A DNA stretch of 64,000 bases from positions 248,001 to 312,000 of the forward strand of contig NZ_JAHWFK010000004.1 in the NCBI RefSeq assembly GCF_019710575.1, read 5' to 3'. The notes under the pieces are model-generated. The model saw nothing but the letters and a program-made list of their open reading frames with translations. It did no database searches and had not been told where the DNA came from. Each line of letters begins with the position of its first letter. Within the stretch, counting starts at the first letter, position 1. This DNA comes from Paractinoplanes polyasparticus. Its GTDB lineage: Bacteria; Actinomycetota; Actinomycetes; Mycobacteriales; Micromonosporaceae. The position numbers and the translations under genes were made by a program. Below, one piece after another: positions 53,556 through 62,348 of this stretch.

Positions 53556-55157
53556 GTGGTGTCTCGATCGACATGGAGACGGGTAGGCGGCGTGGCCGCC
53601 GCGGCCGTGCTGCTGGGCGGCTTTGTCGCCGCCGGGCCCGCGCAGGCCTCGTCCGGGAGCTCAGTCAAGGATGTGACCAAGGCGGTCACGTTGGCCGGGG
53701 TGCTGCGGCACCTCGTGGCGTTCCAGGCAATCGCCAAGATCAGCGGGGACACGCGGGCGTCCGGAACGCCCGGATACAAGCGCAGCGCCGACTATGTCGC
53801 GACGCTGATGCGAGCGGCCGGCTACCAGGTCACCCGGCAGCCGTTCGAGTTCAATTTCTGTACCGAGAACGGGTCGTCGTTCGCGCAGACCGCGCCGGCG
53901 CCGGCCACCTACACCGACCAGGTCGACTACGACGTCATGGACTGTTCCGGCTCCGGAACGGCGACCGGACCCGTCGTCCCGGTCGACCTGCAGCTGACGA
54001 CACCCAACACCAGCACCTCGGGCTGCGAGGCGGCCGACTTCGTGGGCGTGACCGGCCGGATCGCGCTCGTGCAGCGGGGCGGATGCCCGTTCGGCCAGAA
54101 AGCGGCCAATGCCGAGGCGGCGGGCGCGATCGGGGTCATCATCATGAACCAGGGTGACACCACGGGGGCGGACCGCCAGGACCTCTTCTTCGGCACCCTG
54201 GGCACTCCGGTCGGCATTCCGGCCATCGGGGTGTCGTACCCGCAGGGTGTTGCCTTCGCCGGCACCGCCGGCCTCACCCTGTCGATCACGACCGACACGG
54301 TGGCCGACGTGCGGCAGACCGAGAACGTGATCGCCGAGTCGCGCCACGGCAACCCGGACGAGGTCGTCATGTCCGGCGCCCACCTCGACTCGGTGCCCGC
54401 GGGGCCGGGCATCAACGACAACGGCACCGGCAGCGCCGGCATCCTCGAGACGGCGCTCCAGATGCGCAACCAGAAGACCAAGAACAAGCTGCGGTTCGCC
54501 TGGTGGGGCGCCGAGGAGGCCAACCTGGTCGGCTCGACGTTCTATGTGAACAGCCTGAGCGAGGAGGAGCACGCCAAGATCGCGCTCTACCTCAACTTCG
54601 ACATGATCGGCTCGCCCAACTACACGTTCGGCGTGTACGACGGTGACGACTCCGACGCCACCGGCGCCGGGCCCGGGCCGGCCGGCTCGGCCCAGATCGA
54701 GGCCGTCTTCCAGAAGTTCTTCGCCGACCGCCGGCAGTTCACGGCGGCCTCGGACTTCACCGGCCGCTCCGACTACGGGCCCTTCATCGGCACCGGCATC
54801 CCGGCCGGCGGCCTGTTCACCGGGGCCGAGGTCGAGAAGACCGCGGACGACGTGACCAAGTGGGGCGGCGTCGCCGGGGCGGCCTACGACCCCTGCTACC
54901 ACCAGGCCTGCGACAGCCTGACGCCCGAGCGGGACGGCGCCGACAAGGCGTTGTACGCCCAGCTCCGGCGGGCCTACAAGAACAAGCTGTTCGGCAACGT
55001 CAACACGTTCGCGCTCGACACCAACGCCGACGCGGTCGCCACCGCGGTGGCCACTTTCGCCAAGGACACGTCGTCGATCCCGCCACGCGCCGCGGCGGTC
55101 TCGGCGGCCCGGGCGGCGGCGGCCGACCGGAACAGTCACGGTGATTGGCTGAGTTAG
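53556..55157 (+). CDS. secreted M28 family metallopeptidase with PA domain
   Basis: The 533-residue precursor has an N-terminal signal (VAAAAVLLGGFVAAGPAQAS). A PA domain is inserted (about 150-240, VALVQRGGCPFGQKAANAEA-like sequence). The M28 catalytic domain holds the two-zinc site: SGAHLDSVPAGPGINDNGTG (His and Asp), WWGAEEANLVGS (Glu pair), LNFDMIGS (Asp) and DPCYHQACDS (His). It resembles the Streptomyces griseus aminopeptidase with extra N-terminal domain, and should release N-terminal residues from peptides. GTG at 53556 has AGGGGAGAG 6 bases upstream; the next codon is also GTG. Confidence 0.93.
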   Translation: MVSRSTWRRVGGVAAAAVLLGGFVAAGPAQASSGSSVKDVTKAVTLAGVLRHLVAFQAIAKISGDTRASGTPGYKRSADYVATLMRAAGYQVTRQPFEFNFCTENGSSFAQTAPAPATYTDQVDYDVMDCSGSGTATGPVVPVDLQLTTPNTSTSGCEAADFVGVTGRIALVQRGGCPFGQKAANAEAAGAIGVIIMNQGDTTGADRQDLFFGTLGTPVGIPAIGVSYPQGVAFAGTAGLTLSITTDTVADVRQTENVIAESRHGNPDEVVMSGAHLDSVPAGPGINDNGTGSAGILETALQMRNQKTKNKLRFAWWGAEEANLVGSTFYVNSLSEEEHAKIALYLNFDMIGSPNYTFGVYDGDDSDATGAGPGPAGSAQIEAVFQKFFADRRQFTAASDFTGRSDYGPFIGTGIPAGGLFTGAEVEKTADDVTKWGGVAGAAYDPCYHQACDSLTPERDGADKALYAQLRRAYKNKLFGNVNTFALDTNADAVATAVATFAKDTSSIPPRAAAVSAARAAAADRNSHGDWLS

Positions 55158-55225
55158 GGACAATGGTGGTGGCCGGCGTCACACCGCCGGTCACCACCTT
55201 GACCCGATGACGGAGAATGGTTCGC

Positions 55226-55687
55226 ATGATCGCGAGGCGGATCGGCACCCTGGTCGCCACCCTGCTGGCTGTGGCCGGCGCCGGAGCCTGCGGAAACGCG
55301 GCCCCCGCCGACCAGCGCCGCCACGAGCAGGCCGCCATTGCCCCGGCTCCCGCGGCCGAGGTGCGCGCGCCCGCACGCGAGGTTCAGGCCGCCGCAGCCG
55401 CCATCACCGGCGTCCTGAACGTGCCCGCGACCTTCCGCCTGCCGCCCGGCAGCCAGGTGACCGCCCTGGCCGACAGCGAGGCCGGCGCGTCGTTCACGCT
55501 GACCGCGCCCGGTCCCGAGGCGGTCCTCTCGTTCTACCGCAGCGAGCTGCAGCGGGCCTCCTTCACGATCGTCGCCGACCGGGCCGAGGCCGGCGCCACG
55601 AGCCTCTCCTTCCGCGACGCCGAGGGCTGGGCCGGCACCATCTACGCCACCGCCCAGCGCGCCACCGTCGCCGTCCGCCGCGCCTGA
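55226..55687 (+). CDS. exported/lipoprotein-like protein of unknown function
   Basis: The 153-residue product has a signal region (MIARRIGTLVATLLAVAGAG) ending at a Cys (AGAC), so it may be a lipoprotein, though the lipobox is weak. The mature part holds a segment LPPGSQVTALADSEAGASFT and then LSFYRSELQRASFTIVADRA with GTIYATAQRATVAVR. The latter resembles the strand-helix-strand unit seen in many small actinomycete lipoproteins. No family is recognised. The ATG at 55226 is preferred because GGAGA is 9 bases upstream; an earlier ATG is too close to it. It follows the M28 gene by 68 bases. Confidence 0.65.
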   Translation: MIARRIGTLVATLLAVAGAGACGNAAPADQRRHEQAAIAPAPAAEVRAPAREVQAAAAAITGVLNVPATFRLPPGSQVTALADSEAGASFTLTAPGPEAVLSFYRSELQRASFTIVADRAEAGATSLSFRDAEGWAGTIYATAQRATVAVRRA

Positions 55688-55794
55688 CCCCGCCGCCCCC
55701 ACGGCGTCGACGATCTTTGGCAGGATGCTGCCGCGGCACGGGAATGCCATTCGCGACACGGGGCGCGGTTCCCGGTCCGCGGGGAGGATTCCAC

Positions 55795-56574
55795 ATGCGA
55801 CGGATATTCCTGTCGATCGCGCTGGTGCTGTCGGGCCTGGCCTTCGCGACGCCGGCGAGCGCGGCCGCGGCGGCGCCCACCGTGCGGCTGGTCTCGGCCA
55901 CCGTGGTGGCCGGCGGAGCCGGGGTCGATTTCCGCTACACCGTCAACTGCGGCGGTCCGGGCCGCTTCGCGCTCAACCAGTACGTCTCGCAAGAGGTCGG
56001 CGAGGAGTCGACCAGCGCTACCGGCACGCTCTACTTGGACTGCACCGGCCGCCCGCAGGACGTGTCGCTGCGCGCGTGGTACTCGTTCCGCCTCGCGGCG
56101 CAGCCCGGCCCGGCGACCCACGAGCTGACCGCGGCGTTCCTGCTCGCCGGCGGCAACAACACGCAGCAGAAACAGGAGGGAGCCGTCACGTTGGGGGACG
56201 GTGCCCCGCGCAACGTGATCAGCGCGCCGGGTGTGCCGACGATGTTCTTCTACGGCGCCTCGGTCGACCCGGCCGCCGACAAGATGACCCTGAACGCGGT
56301 CTGGAAGTGCGACTCCAGTCCGGCCACGAGCACCGGGATCACGGTGGCGCAGGCGGTCGACGGCCGCGTCGCGTACGGCCACGGCGGCTTCGAATACGAG
56401 TGCACCGGCCAGTGGGAGACGACCGAGGTGGTCTTCACCGGAACGGTGAGCCAGCCGTCGTTCCGAGCCGGGACGGTCAGCGTCACCAGCCAGTTCGGGT
56501 GGTGCGGCAACGACGAGAACGGCGAGTTCTCGTGCACCGACCGCAGTCTGAGCGACACGGTCACAGTCGGCTGA
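55795..56574 (+). CDS. secreted protein of unknown function with repeated Cys-strand domain
   Basis: The 259-residue precursor has a clear signal peptide (MRRIFLSIALVLSGLAFATP, cut after ASA) and two similar halves. Each begins with a strand carrying Cys (FRYTVNCGGPG and LNAVWKCDSS), has a central Cys (LDCTGRP and YECTGQW) followed by VVFTG-like strands, and ends in a beta-rich tail with SQFGWCGNDENGEFSCTD. It looks like two Ig-like or jelly-roll domains with disulphides, but I do not recognise the family. GGGGAGG lies 8 bases before the ATG. A terminator follows. Confidence 0.7.
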   Translation: MRRIFLSIALVLSGLAFATPASAAAAAPTVRLVSATVVAGGAGVDFRYTVNCGGPGRFALNQYVSQEVGEESTSATGTLYLDCTGRPQDVSLRAWYSFRLAAQPGPATHELTAAFLLAGGNNTQQKQEGAVTLGDGAPRNVISAPGVPTMFFYGASVDPAADKMTLNAVWKCDSSPATSTGITVAQAVDGRVAYGHGGFEYECTGQWETTEVVFTGTVSQPSFRAGTVSVTSQFGWCGNDENGEFSCTDRSLSDTVTVG

Positions 56575-56617
56575 CCGCAGCGCCGTTTCGCTCGGAACAT
56601 CCGACGACTCGGCCACC

Positions 56618-56647
56618 GGCGGCCCTCAGCCATGGTTGAGGGCCGCC
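56618..56647 (+). terminator. stem-loop terminator
   Basis: A perfect 11-bp stem, GGCGGCCCTCA at 56618-56628 and TGAGGGCCGCC at 56637-56647, with an 8-base loop, follows the secreted protein gene and has a CTCTTGAT tail. Confidence 0.78.
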
Positions 56648-56724
56648 CTCTTGATCTCGGCGCGACCGTTGATTGAAGCGCGCGACGCAGCATAATGGAC
56701 GGACAGCCGACGCGGGGGTGTCAG

Positions 56725-57705
56725 ATGGCCCGAGTGTTCGAGTCGCCGGACGGGCCGCCCGGCCCGGCGCGCATCATCGATCTGTACTGCGGCTTCATGA
56801 TCTCGAAGACGGTCTTCGCGGCCGTCGAATTCGGCCTGTTCGAGGCGGCCGGGCCCGAGCCTGCCACCCCGGCCCAGCTGGCCGAGCGCTGCGGCATCCC
56901 GGAACGCAGCGCGCGGGCGATGGCCGATCTGCTGGCCGACGCCGGTCTGCTCGTGCGCGACGGCGGCGGGTTCCGCAACGCGCCCGACGCCGAGGCCTTC
57001 CTCACCGGCCGCGGGCCCGCCGACCTGCGCACGATGGCCCGCTACTGGGACTCGGTGAGCTACCCGGCCTGGACCCATGCGGTCGAGGCGTTCCGCACCC
57101 GGCAGGGCGTGCGCCCGGTGCTCGACGAGGCGCAGACCGAGGCGTACGAGTCGACGGTCGCCCTCGTGACGGCCGAGACGGCGGCCGACCTCGCTCGCAC
57201 GTACGACTTCGGCCGGCACCGGCGGCTGCTCGATGTGGGCGGCGGCTACGGCACGTTCGTCCGGCCCCTCCTTTCCGCGTACGAGAATCTGTCCGCCACC
57301 CTGGTCGACCTGCCCGAGGTGGCCGCGGTGGTGGCCGGGCAGGCTGTTCCCCGGCTCACCGCGGTCGGCGCCGACATCTTCGAGACCCCGCTGCCCGAGG
57401 GCCACGACGTCATCCTGGTCGCCAACCTCGTGCACCTGCTGCCGCCGGACCGGATCTCCGAACTGTTCCGCCGCCTGCGCGAGGCCGCCTCCCCGGGCAC
57501 GACCCTGCTGCTGGTCGACTGGTGGCGCACCGACCTGGCCCCACACCCCTCGGCCCGCTTCGGCGCCGGCGAGTTCCTGATCATCAGCGGCGGCGACCTC
57601 TACCAGGTCGACGAGGTGGCCGGCTGGCTGACCGACAGCGGCTGGACCTTCACCGGCCTGACCCCGCTGCCACCGCCGTCCGGCGTGATCACAGCCAAGC
57701 TCTGA
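56725..57705 (+). CDS. O-methyltransferase (PF00891-like, SAM-dependent)
   Basis: The 326-residue protein has a winged-helix dimerisation domain at the N-terminus (IIDLYCGFMISKTVFAAVEF, LAERCGIPERSARAMADLLA, LLVRDGGGFRNAPDAEAFL) and a SAM domain with LLDVGGGYGTFVRPLLSAY, LVDLPEVAAVVAGQ and LVANLVHLLPPDRI. Such enzymes methylate phenolic or other hydroxyls of secondary metabolites. It faces a GT1 glycosyltransferase convergently, so both may decorate a small molecule, but there is no biosynthetic core nearby. The ATG at 56725 with GGGGGT upstream is preferred to one 10 codons earlier. Confidence 0.87.
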   Translation: MARVFESPDGPPGPARIIDLYCGFMISKTVFAAVEFGLFEAAGPEPATPAQLAERCGIPERSARAMADLLADAGLLVRDGGGFRNAPDAEAFLTGRGPADLRTMARYWDSVSYPAWTHAVEAFRTRQGVRPVLDEAQTEAYESTVALVTAETAADLARTYDFGRHRRLLDVGGGYGTFVRPLLSAYENLSATLVDLPEVAAVVAGQAVPRLTAVGADIFETPLPEGHDVILVANLVHLLPPDRISELFRRLREAASPGTTLLLVDWWRTDLAPHPSARFGAGEFLIISGGDLYQVDEVAGWLTDSGWTFTGLTPLPPPSGVITAKL

Positions 57706-57896
57706 CCCCACTTCCCCACCACCGTGAGGCGGCGTGGTTACAGCTTCGTCCCGAGCCCGACAACGCCGCCATCCGCCGTACAACGGACCCGTTCGCCCCC
57801 TCGCCGCTTTCTGGCCGAGCCTCCGCCATGAACAGATTCTGCAATTCGGCGTGCTCACGAGCGGGTTCGAGTCGCTGACACTGCCGTCCGGCGTCC

Positions 57897-59042
57897 CTAC
57901 GACTGAGTTTCGAGCCGCTCCACGAATTGCAGCACCGCCTCGGCTCCGTCTTCGGTGGCGAGCTGCCGGGCCAGAATCGCAGCGCGGTCGCGACAGGACG
58001 GCTGAGTGAGCGACGACCGCAGCGCGTCACCCAGGGTCTCGGCGGTCAGCTCAGCCATCAGCAGGGGAGGAGGCGCCACGCCGAGGTCGTGCAGCCGGCC
58101 CGCCCAGAAGGGCTGATCGAGCAGGACGGGAACGGCGACGGCCGGCACTCCCGCCCGGAGTCCGGCGCCGGTGGTGCCCGCCCCCGCATGGTGGACCACT
58201 GCCGCCGTACGAGGGAAGAGCCAGTCGTGCGGCAGGTCGCCGACCACCAGGAGGTCGTCGCCGATCGGCCCGAGCCCGGCCCAACCGGACTGCACGACCG
58301 CTCGGGCTCCGGCTCGGGCCACGGCGGCCGCGACAACTCCCGGCAGGTGCTCATGCCCGGGGGTCATGCTGCCGAACCCGACGAACACCGGCGGCGGCCC
58401 GGCCTGAAGGAAGTCGACCAGCACGTCCGGCGGCTGCCAGCCCGCCGGTTCGGCGGGCCACCAGTATCCGGTGACGTGAACGTTCGCCGGCCAGTCGGCG
58501 GGCCGCGGAACGACCGCGGGGCTGAAACCGTGGAAGACCGGCCACGGCTCGCGTACCTGCGCCGGGAGCTGCAGCCGCCGCAGAACACCGGCGTAGAGGG
58601 CCGCCGACCGGGCCGCTGTCTCGTAGTGCACGGGCCATCCGGGTTGGTCGGCCGGGACACCGGGTGCGAGATAGACACCGGCGCTCGGGATACCGAATCG
58701 CTCGGCCACCGCCCGGCTCAGTGGAGCCGGGCCGAACGCGGTGAGGACGACGTCGGCCCCGGCGGCTACCGCCGCGACCACGCCGTCGCCCAGTTCGTCG
58801 ACGAATGCAGCGAAAACCGTCCGGGCTTCCTGCGGGGTGGGAGCGGCGGTGCGGGCGCGCACGAGCTCGACCGGGTCGCCCGGAAGGAGCCGGTGTTCCA
58901 GCCCAGCCCCGCGCACCAGGCCGGCGAACCGGTCGTGGGCGGCCAGCGCCACATCGTGGCCCGCCTGCCGCAGTCGCTGACCGAGGCCGGTGAACGGCGC
59001 GACGTCACCCCGCGAGCCCGCGGTGACGATCAGAATCCGCAT
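57897..59042 (-). CDS. GT1 family glycosyltransferase (macrolide/UGT-like)
   Basis: The 381-residue enzyme begins MRILIVTAGSRGDVAPFTGL, the opening of actinomycete UDP/dTDP-sugar glycosyltransferases. The donor-binding C-terminal signature is VFVGFGSMTPGHEHLPGVVA, then WLFPRTAAVVHHAGAGTTGAG and AVAVPVLLDQPFWAGRL with the D/E-Q pair. It would transfer a sugar to a lipophilic aglycone or antibiotic, for example as self-protection. The ATG at 59040-59042 has AAAGGG upstream; longer frames lack a ribosome site. Confidence 0.92.
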   Translation of the reverse strand: MRILIVTAGSRGDVAPFTGLGQRLRQAGHDVALAAHDRFAGLVRGAGLEHRLLPGDPVELVRARTAAPTPQEARTVFAAFVDELGDGVVAAVAAGADVVLTAFGPAPLSRAVAERFGIPSAGVYLAPGVPADQPGWPVHYETAARSAALYAGVLRRLQLPAQVREPWPVFHGFSPAVVPRPADWPANVHVTGYWWPAEPAGWQPPDVLVDFLQAGPPPVFVGFGSMTPGHEHLPGVVAAAVARAGARAVVQSGWAGLGPIGDDLLVVGDLPHDWLFPRTAAVVHHAGAGTTGAGLRAGVPAVAVPVLLDQPFWAGRLHDLGVAPPPLLMAELTAETLGDALRSSLTQPSCRDRAAILARQLATEDGAEAVLQFVERLETQS

Positions 59043-59517
59043 GCGAGCCCTTTCAACACACGAACCAGGCGGCGGCCCCCTGGCAGAATATCGCCGGCGG
59101 GACGCGGAATGCCGGACAACAGCATCGTGCCGGCGGGTGCAGGCAGGGGGCCTCCCCATGCTGACCGTGCACGGGTAGGCCCCGGCCACGGCTGAGGGCC
59201 AGCACGTTCTCGGTCGAGGGCAGCCAGCTGAAGCCGGCCCGTGAAGCTCGACGCCATGCAGGGTCGTCGCGGCCTACCGGACCTACCGAAGGCCGGGTCT
59301 GCAGGTGCGCCGTCTTGATTGCATACCTCTTGACGTCAATATTGATCCAGTCAACATGACGCCGCGCCCATCAACACGACGCCGCGCCCATCAACACGAC
59401 CGCCGCGCCCATCAACACGACGCCGCGCCCATCAACACGACCGCCGCGCCCATCAACACGACCGCCGCGCCATCAATACGACCGCCGCGCCGTCAACATT
59501 GTTCGCCGCTCGTCCAC
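59043..59517. other. intergenic region with a minisatellite and low-GC patch
   Basis: These 475 bases contain no gene I can support. The part 59330-59350 is unusually AT-rich (TTGACGTCAA palindrome then TATTGATCCAG), next to the tandem repeats at 59351-59492. The left part (59043-59320) should hold the glycosyltransferase promoter. On the minus strand 59100-59250 a frame reads FSWLPSTENVLALSRGRG, which could be a gene remnant, but nothing supports it. Confidence 0.5.
59351..59492 (+). repeat. seven tandem 20-21-bp units (minisatellite)
   Basis: Seven units of the type TCAACACGACCGCCGCGCCCA lie head to tail; lengths are 20, 20, 21, 20, 21, 20 and 20 bases, and they differ by a C insertion and single substitutions. 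An eighth partial unit (TCAACATTG) follows. The first and last copies share TCAACAT. The array ends 25 bases before the stop codon of the minus-strand SGNH hydrolase gene. Confidence 0.9.
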
Positions 59518-60876
59518 CTAGCGCGCGGCGACGGCATTGAGGGCCCAGCGCCGCAGCTGGTTCACGTCGATCGCGTTGCCCATGGCCAGGAAGCCGGCGC
59601 GGTTCGGGTGCAGGTGGTCGCCGGGGCCGCCGACGCTGCTGTTGGTGTCGAACTCGGGGCGCAGGCGGCCCGGGTTGGCGGGGTCCTCGGTCACCGCGGC
59701 GAAGTCGGCCACGCCGTCGAACGCGCCGCTGCGTACGAAGTCGTTGACCGCGCGGCGCTTGGCGTCGGTCTCGGGGGTGCCGTAGAGGCCGAACTCGGTG
59801 CCGGCCGACGGGGTCAGCGTGGCGCCGACGATCTTGATGCCGCGGGCGTGCACGCGCCGGATGATCTCCCGGTAGCCGGCGATGACCTGGGCCGCGGTCG
59901 CGTTGCCGCCGCCGAGGTCGTTGATGCCCTCGAGCAGGATCACCACCCGCACGCCGGGGCGGCCGAGCACGTCGCGGTCGAGGCGGTCCAGCGCGGGCGG
60001 GCCGTCACACGGCGTGCAGCCGCCGGGCGTACGACCGATGCGGGTGACCATGTTGCCGCCGATCGCCTCGGTGACCACCGAGATGTCGCCGCGCTCCCCC
60101 AGCCTGCGCTGCAGCACGTCGGGCCACCGGTCGTCGCCGTTGATCGTGGAGAAGAAGCCGTCGGTGATGGAGTCGCCGAACGCCACCACGGTGGCGACAT
60201 CGGAGCGCTGCACCTGCACCTCGGAGAGGAAGAACCACGAGGTGGTCGAGTGCGGGAACGCCGCGTCGCCGCGGTCGGCGGCGTGGTCGCCACTGCCCGG
60301 GTCCGAGATGTACGAGGTGGTGAACGAGGCCGCATGCCAGGTCATCGGGCCGCTGAGGCCGGACACGTACAGGCTGACCGCGAGGCGCTGGGACTGCGCG
60401 TCGGTCACCTTGACGCGCACCGGGTCGCTCAGGACCGTTCGCCCCGCCGGCACGACGACCGATCCCCGGCCGCCGAACGTCAGGGGCCGGTTGGTGCCCG
60501 CCGTGAGGTTGGCGCCGCTGGACTGCAGACCCGCGTACGCGCGGCCGAACGTCACAGCCTGGGTGCCGAACTCGTTGCTGAGCCGGACGCGCCAGCTCGT
60601 GCCGGCCACGCTCGGGCGCACGAGCAGGCGCAGTGTCTGGTTCCGGGCCTGGTTGTCCGGGAAAGCGGCGGTCAGCAGCGGCGCCGTATTGCCGGGCCCG
60701 GCCGGCCCGGGCGTTCCGGGTTGCCCCACCGAATAGCCCACCGGGTAAACCCCTTGAGCCGACCCGGCCCACGCCGCGGCCCAGGTCTGCCCGCGCGCCT
60801 CCGCGGCGGCCACGGGTGTGAGCAACACACAAGCGGCGACGGCGGCCGTCACTCTGCTCATCCGGCTGATTCGCAT
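59518..60876 (-). CDS. secreted SGNH/GDSL hydrolase (esterase-like)
   Basis: The 452-residue precursor has a signal peptide (SRVTAAVAACVLLTPVAAAE). A beta-rich N-domain (about 35-210) is followed by an SGNH hydrolase: block I TVVAFGDSITDGFFS (nucleophile Ser), the Gly in IGGNMVTR, block III EGINDLGGGNA (Asn) and block V PGDHLHPNRAGF (Asp and His). The larger size than the minimal fold resembles actinomycete proteins of the rhamnogalacturonan-acetylesterase type. It probably deacylates a polysaccharide or lipid outside the cell. ATG at 60874-60876 with GAGGAGGTGCC upstream. Confidence 0.9.
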   Translation of the reverse strand: MRISRMSRVTAAVAACVLLTPVAAAEARGQTWAAAWAGSAQGVYPVGYSVGQPGTPGPAGPGNTAPLLTAAFPDNQARNQTLRLLVRPSVAGTSWRVRLSNEFGTQAVTFGRAYAGLQSSGANLTAGTNRPLTFGGRGSVVVPAGRTVLSDPVRVKVTDAQSQRLAVSLYVSGLSGPMTWHAASFTTSYISDPGSGDHAADRGDAAFPHSTTSWFFLSEVQVQRSDVATVVAFGDSITDGFFSTINGDDRWPDVLQRRLGERGDISVVTEAIGGNMVTRIGRTPGGCTPCDGPPALDRLDRDVLGRPGVRVVILLEGINDLGGGNATAAQVIAGYREIIRRVHARGIKIVGATLTPSAGTEFGLYGTPETDAKRRAVNDFVRSGAFDGVADFAAVTEDPANPGRLRPEFDTNSSVGGPGDHLHPNRAGFLAMGNAIDVNQLRRWALNAVAAR

Positions 60877-60956
60877 GGCACCTCCTCGGTATCCATCGAC
60901 GCTCATCGTTACCACCGGAGCGAGCGGCAATCAATCGACAGTCATATATTGATGGA

Positions 60957-62348
60957 ATGAGGCTTCTCCGAGCGTTCGCAGTGCTGTCCCTGGCCGTGGG
61001 CTCCGTGGGCGTCGCCGGTCCAGCCCGGGCGACGGCCGGGTGCCTCGACCCCGGCGTGCCGCTGTCGGTCGAGGAGGGCCGGCTGAGCTTCACGCTTCCG
61101 CAGAACGACCGGCCCTTCGCCCGGCAGATGATCGAGGGCGCGGGCTTCCAGGGCTTCACGCCGGCGCTGGTCCGGCGTCTCTGCGCCGCCCGCTCGCCGG
61201 AGTCAGCCGAGCGGATCCTGTCGCGCGACGGCGAGAAGCTGTGGCAGGCGGCGGTCGACCGCGCTCAGCGGCGAGGGCCGGTACTCGGGAACCTTCCGTA
61301 CAGCGACGACCGGCCGCTCTACTGGACCCGGATCGAGGCCATGGCGGCCATCCGGCAGTGGCTGCCCCGCTTCCCCCTCCTCGCGGGCGAGCGGCTGGAG
61401 CTGATCGAGAAGTTCGACCGTACGTCGCGGGGAATGTTCGACATCAAGCTGCCGGCGGGCGCCTCCGTCAAGCGCGTCATCGTCAGTGGGTTCGACCCGT
61501 ACACGTTGGACGGCGGGGTCGGGGGCAACAACATCCGGCACGGCAACCCGTCCGGGGCGACGGCGCTGTCGCTCGACGGCACCCGCCACGGGAACGCGTT
61601 CATCGAGGCGTACACGTTGCCGGTGAGCTATCCCGAGTTCCGGCGCGGCTATCTGGAGGACACGGTAGGCCCCTTCCTGCGGCCCGGCCCGCGGCAGGTG
61701 GACGCCTCGATCACGGTCAGCCAGGCCGGGGGCGCGGTGTTCAACCTCGAGCAGCACAACGCGCGCTACCACGGCGTCTCGGCGGGCAACGACAACTTCC
61801 GGCCGTGCGCGGCAGTCGGCGGCGTGCCGCAACTGGCGGTGAACAACCCCGAATGCAACATCACCGTGGTCGACCGGTGGGGCGGTCCGGCCACGCCCGA
61901 CCTGCGGAACCCGCCGCAGTGGACCGCGGCGACGCTGCCGGTGGAGCGGATGATCGCGGCCAACACCGGCGCCGACGTGCCGCGGCCGCCGGGTGACACC
62001 TGGCCCGACGAGTCGGTCGCGTTCGGCGTCGCGTGGCGCACCTCGTACACCGAGTTCCCCGACTGCGCCGCGCCGGACCGGGTGACCCGCGACGGCGTGC
62101 CGCCGGCTCCGCAGTCGTGTTCGTACAGCGGCGGGGGCGGCAACTACCTGTCCAACGAGAGCGCCTACCGCAACACGCTGCTGCGCGACCGGATGGGGCT
62201 GACCATCCCGGCCGGGCACATCCACACGCCGGACATGCAGCACTTCGAGACCGACTACGAGCCGAGCGACGCCACCTTCGACGCGTGGCGCCTGGCCATC
62301 GCCCAGCAGACCCGCAACCTGGTTCACGTGGTGGCGGACGAGGCGTGA
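60957..62348 (+). CDS. secreted pyroglutamyl-peptidase I (C15)-like protein with Cys-to-Ser change
   Basis: The 463-residue protein has a signal peptide (LLRAFAVLSLAVGSVGVAG). A helical N-domain (about 30-165) is followed by a C15-like domain: VKRVIVSGFDPYTLDGG (normal VTGFEPF), LEQHNARY with Glu265 at the catalytic Glu site, GNYLSNESAYR where the family has G-T-Y-L-C-N, and AGHIHTPD with His423. The nucleophile position is therefore Ser399, not Cys. It may use Ser, act as a binding protein or be inactive. Export of a C15-type enzyme and the N-domain are also unusual. ATG 60957. The last 25 bases overlap the convergent transporter gene. Confidence 0.8.
   Translation: MRLLRAFAVLSLAVGSVGVAGPARATAGCLDPGVPLSVEEGRLSFTLPQNDRPFARQMIEGAGFQGFTPALVRRLCAARSPESAERILSRDGEKLWQAAVDRAQRRGPVLGNLPYSDDRPLYWTRIEAMAAIRQWLPRFPLLAGERLELIEKFDRTSRGMFDIKLPAGASVKRVIVSGFDPYTLDGGVGGNNIRHGNPSGATALSLDGTRHGNAFIEAYTLPVSYPEFRRGYLEDTVGPFLRPGPRQVDASITVSQAGGAVFNLEQHNARYHGVSAGNDNFRPCAAVGGVPQLAVNNPECNITVVDRWGGPATPDLRNPPQWTAATLPVERMIAANTGADVPRPPGDTWPDESVAFGVAWRTSYTEFPDCAAPDRVTRDGVPPAPQSCSYSGGGGNYLSNESAYRNTLLRDRMGLTIPAGHIHTPDMQHFETDYEPSDATFDAWRLAIAQQTRNLVHVVADEA

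Noticed and set aside
56725..59042. Secondary-metabolite biosynthetic cluster around the O-methyltransferase and GT1
   Set aside because: The two genes are convergent and no PKS, NRPS, terpene or RiPP core gene lies in the window; the broken ligase at 7.4 kb is unrelated.
59030..59257. Possible gene remnant reading FSWLPSTENVLALSRG on the minus strand
   Set aside because: Short, without homology that I can name or a start signal; left as intergenic.
59351..59492. Possible CRISPR array
   Set aside because: The units are directly contiguous with no spacers, unit length is 20-21 bases and there are no cas genes. It is a tandem minisatellite.
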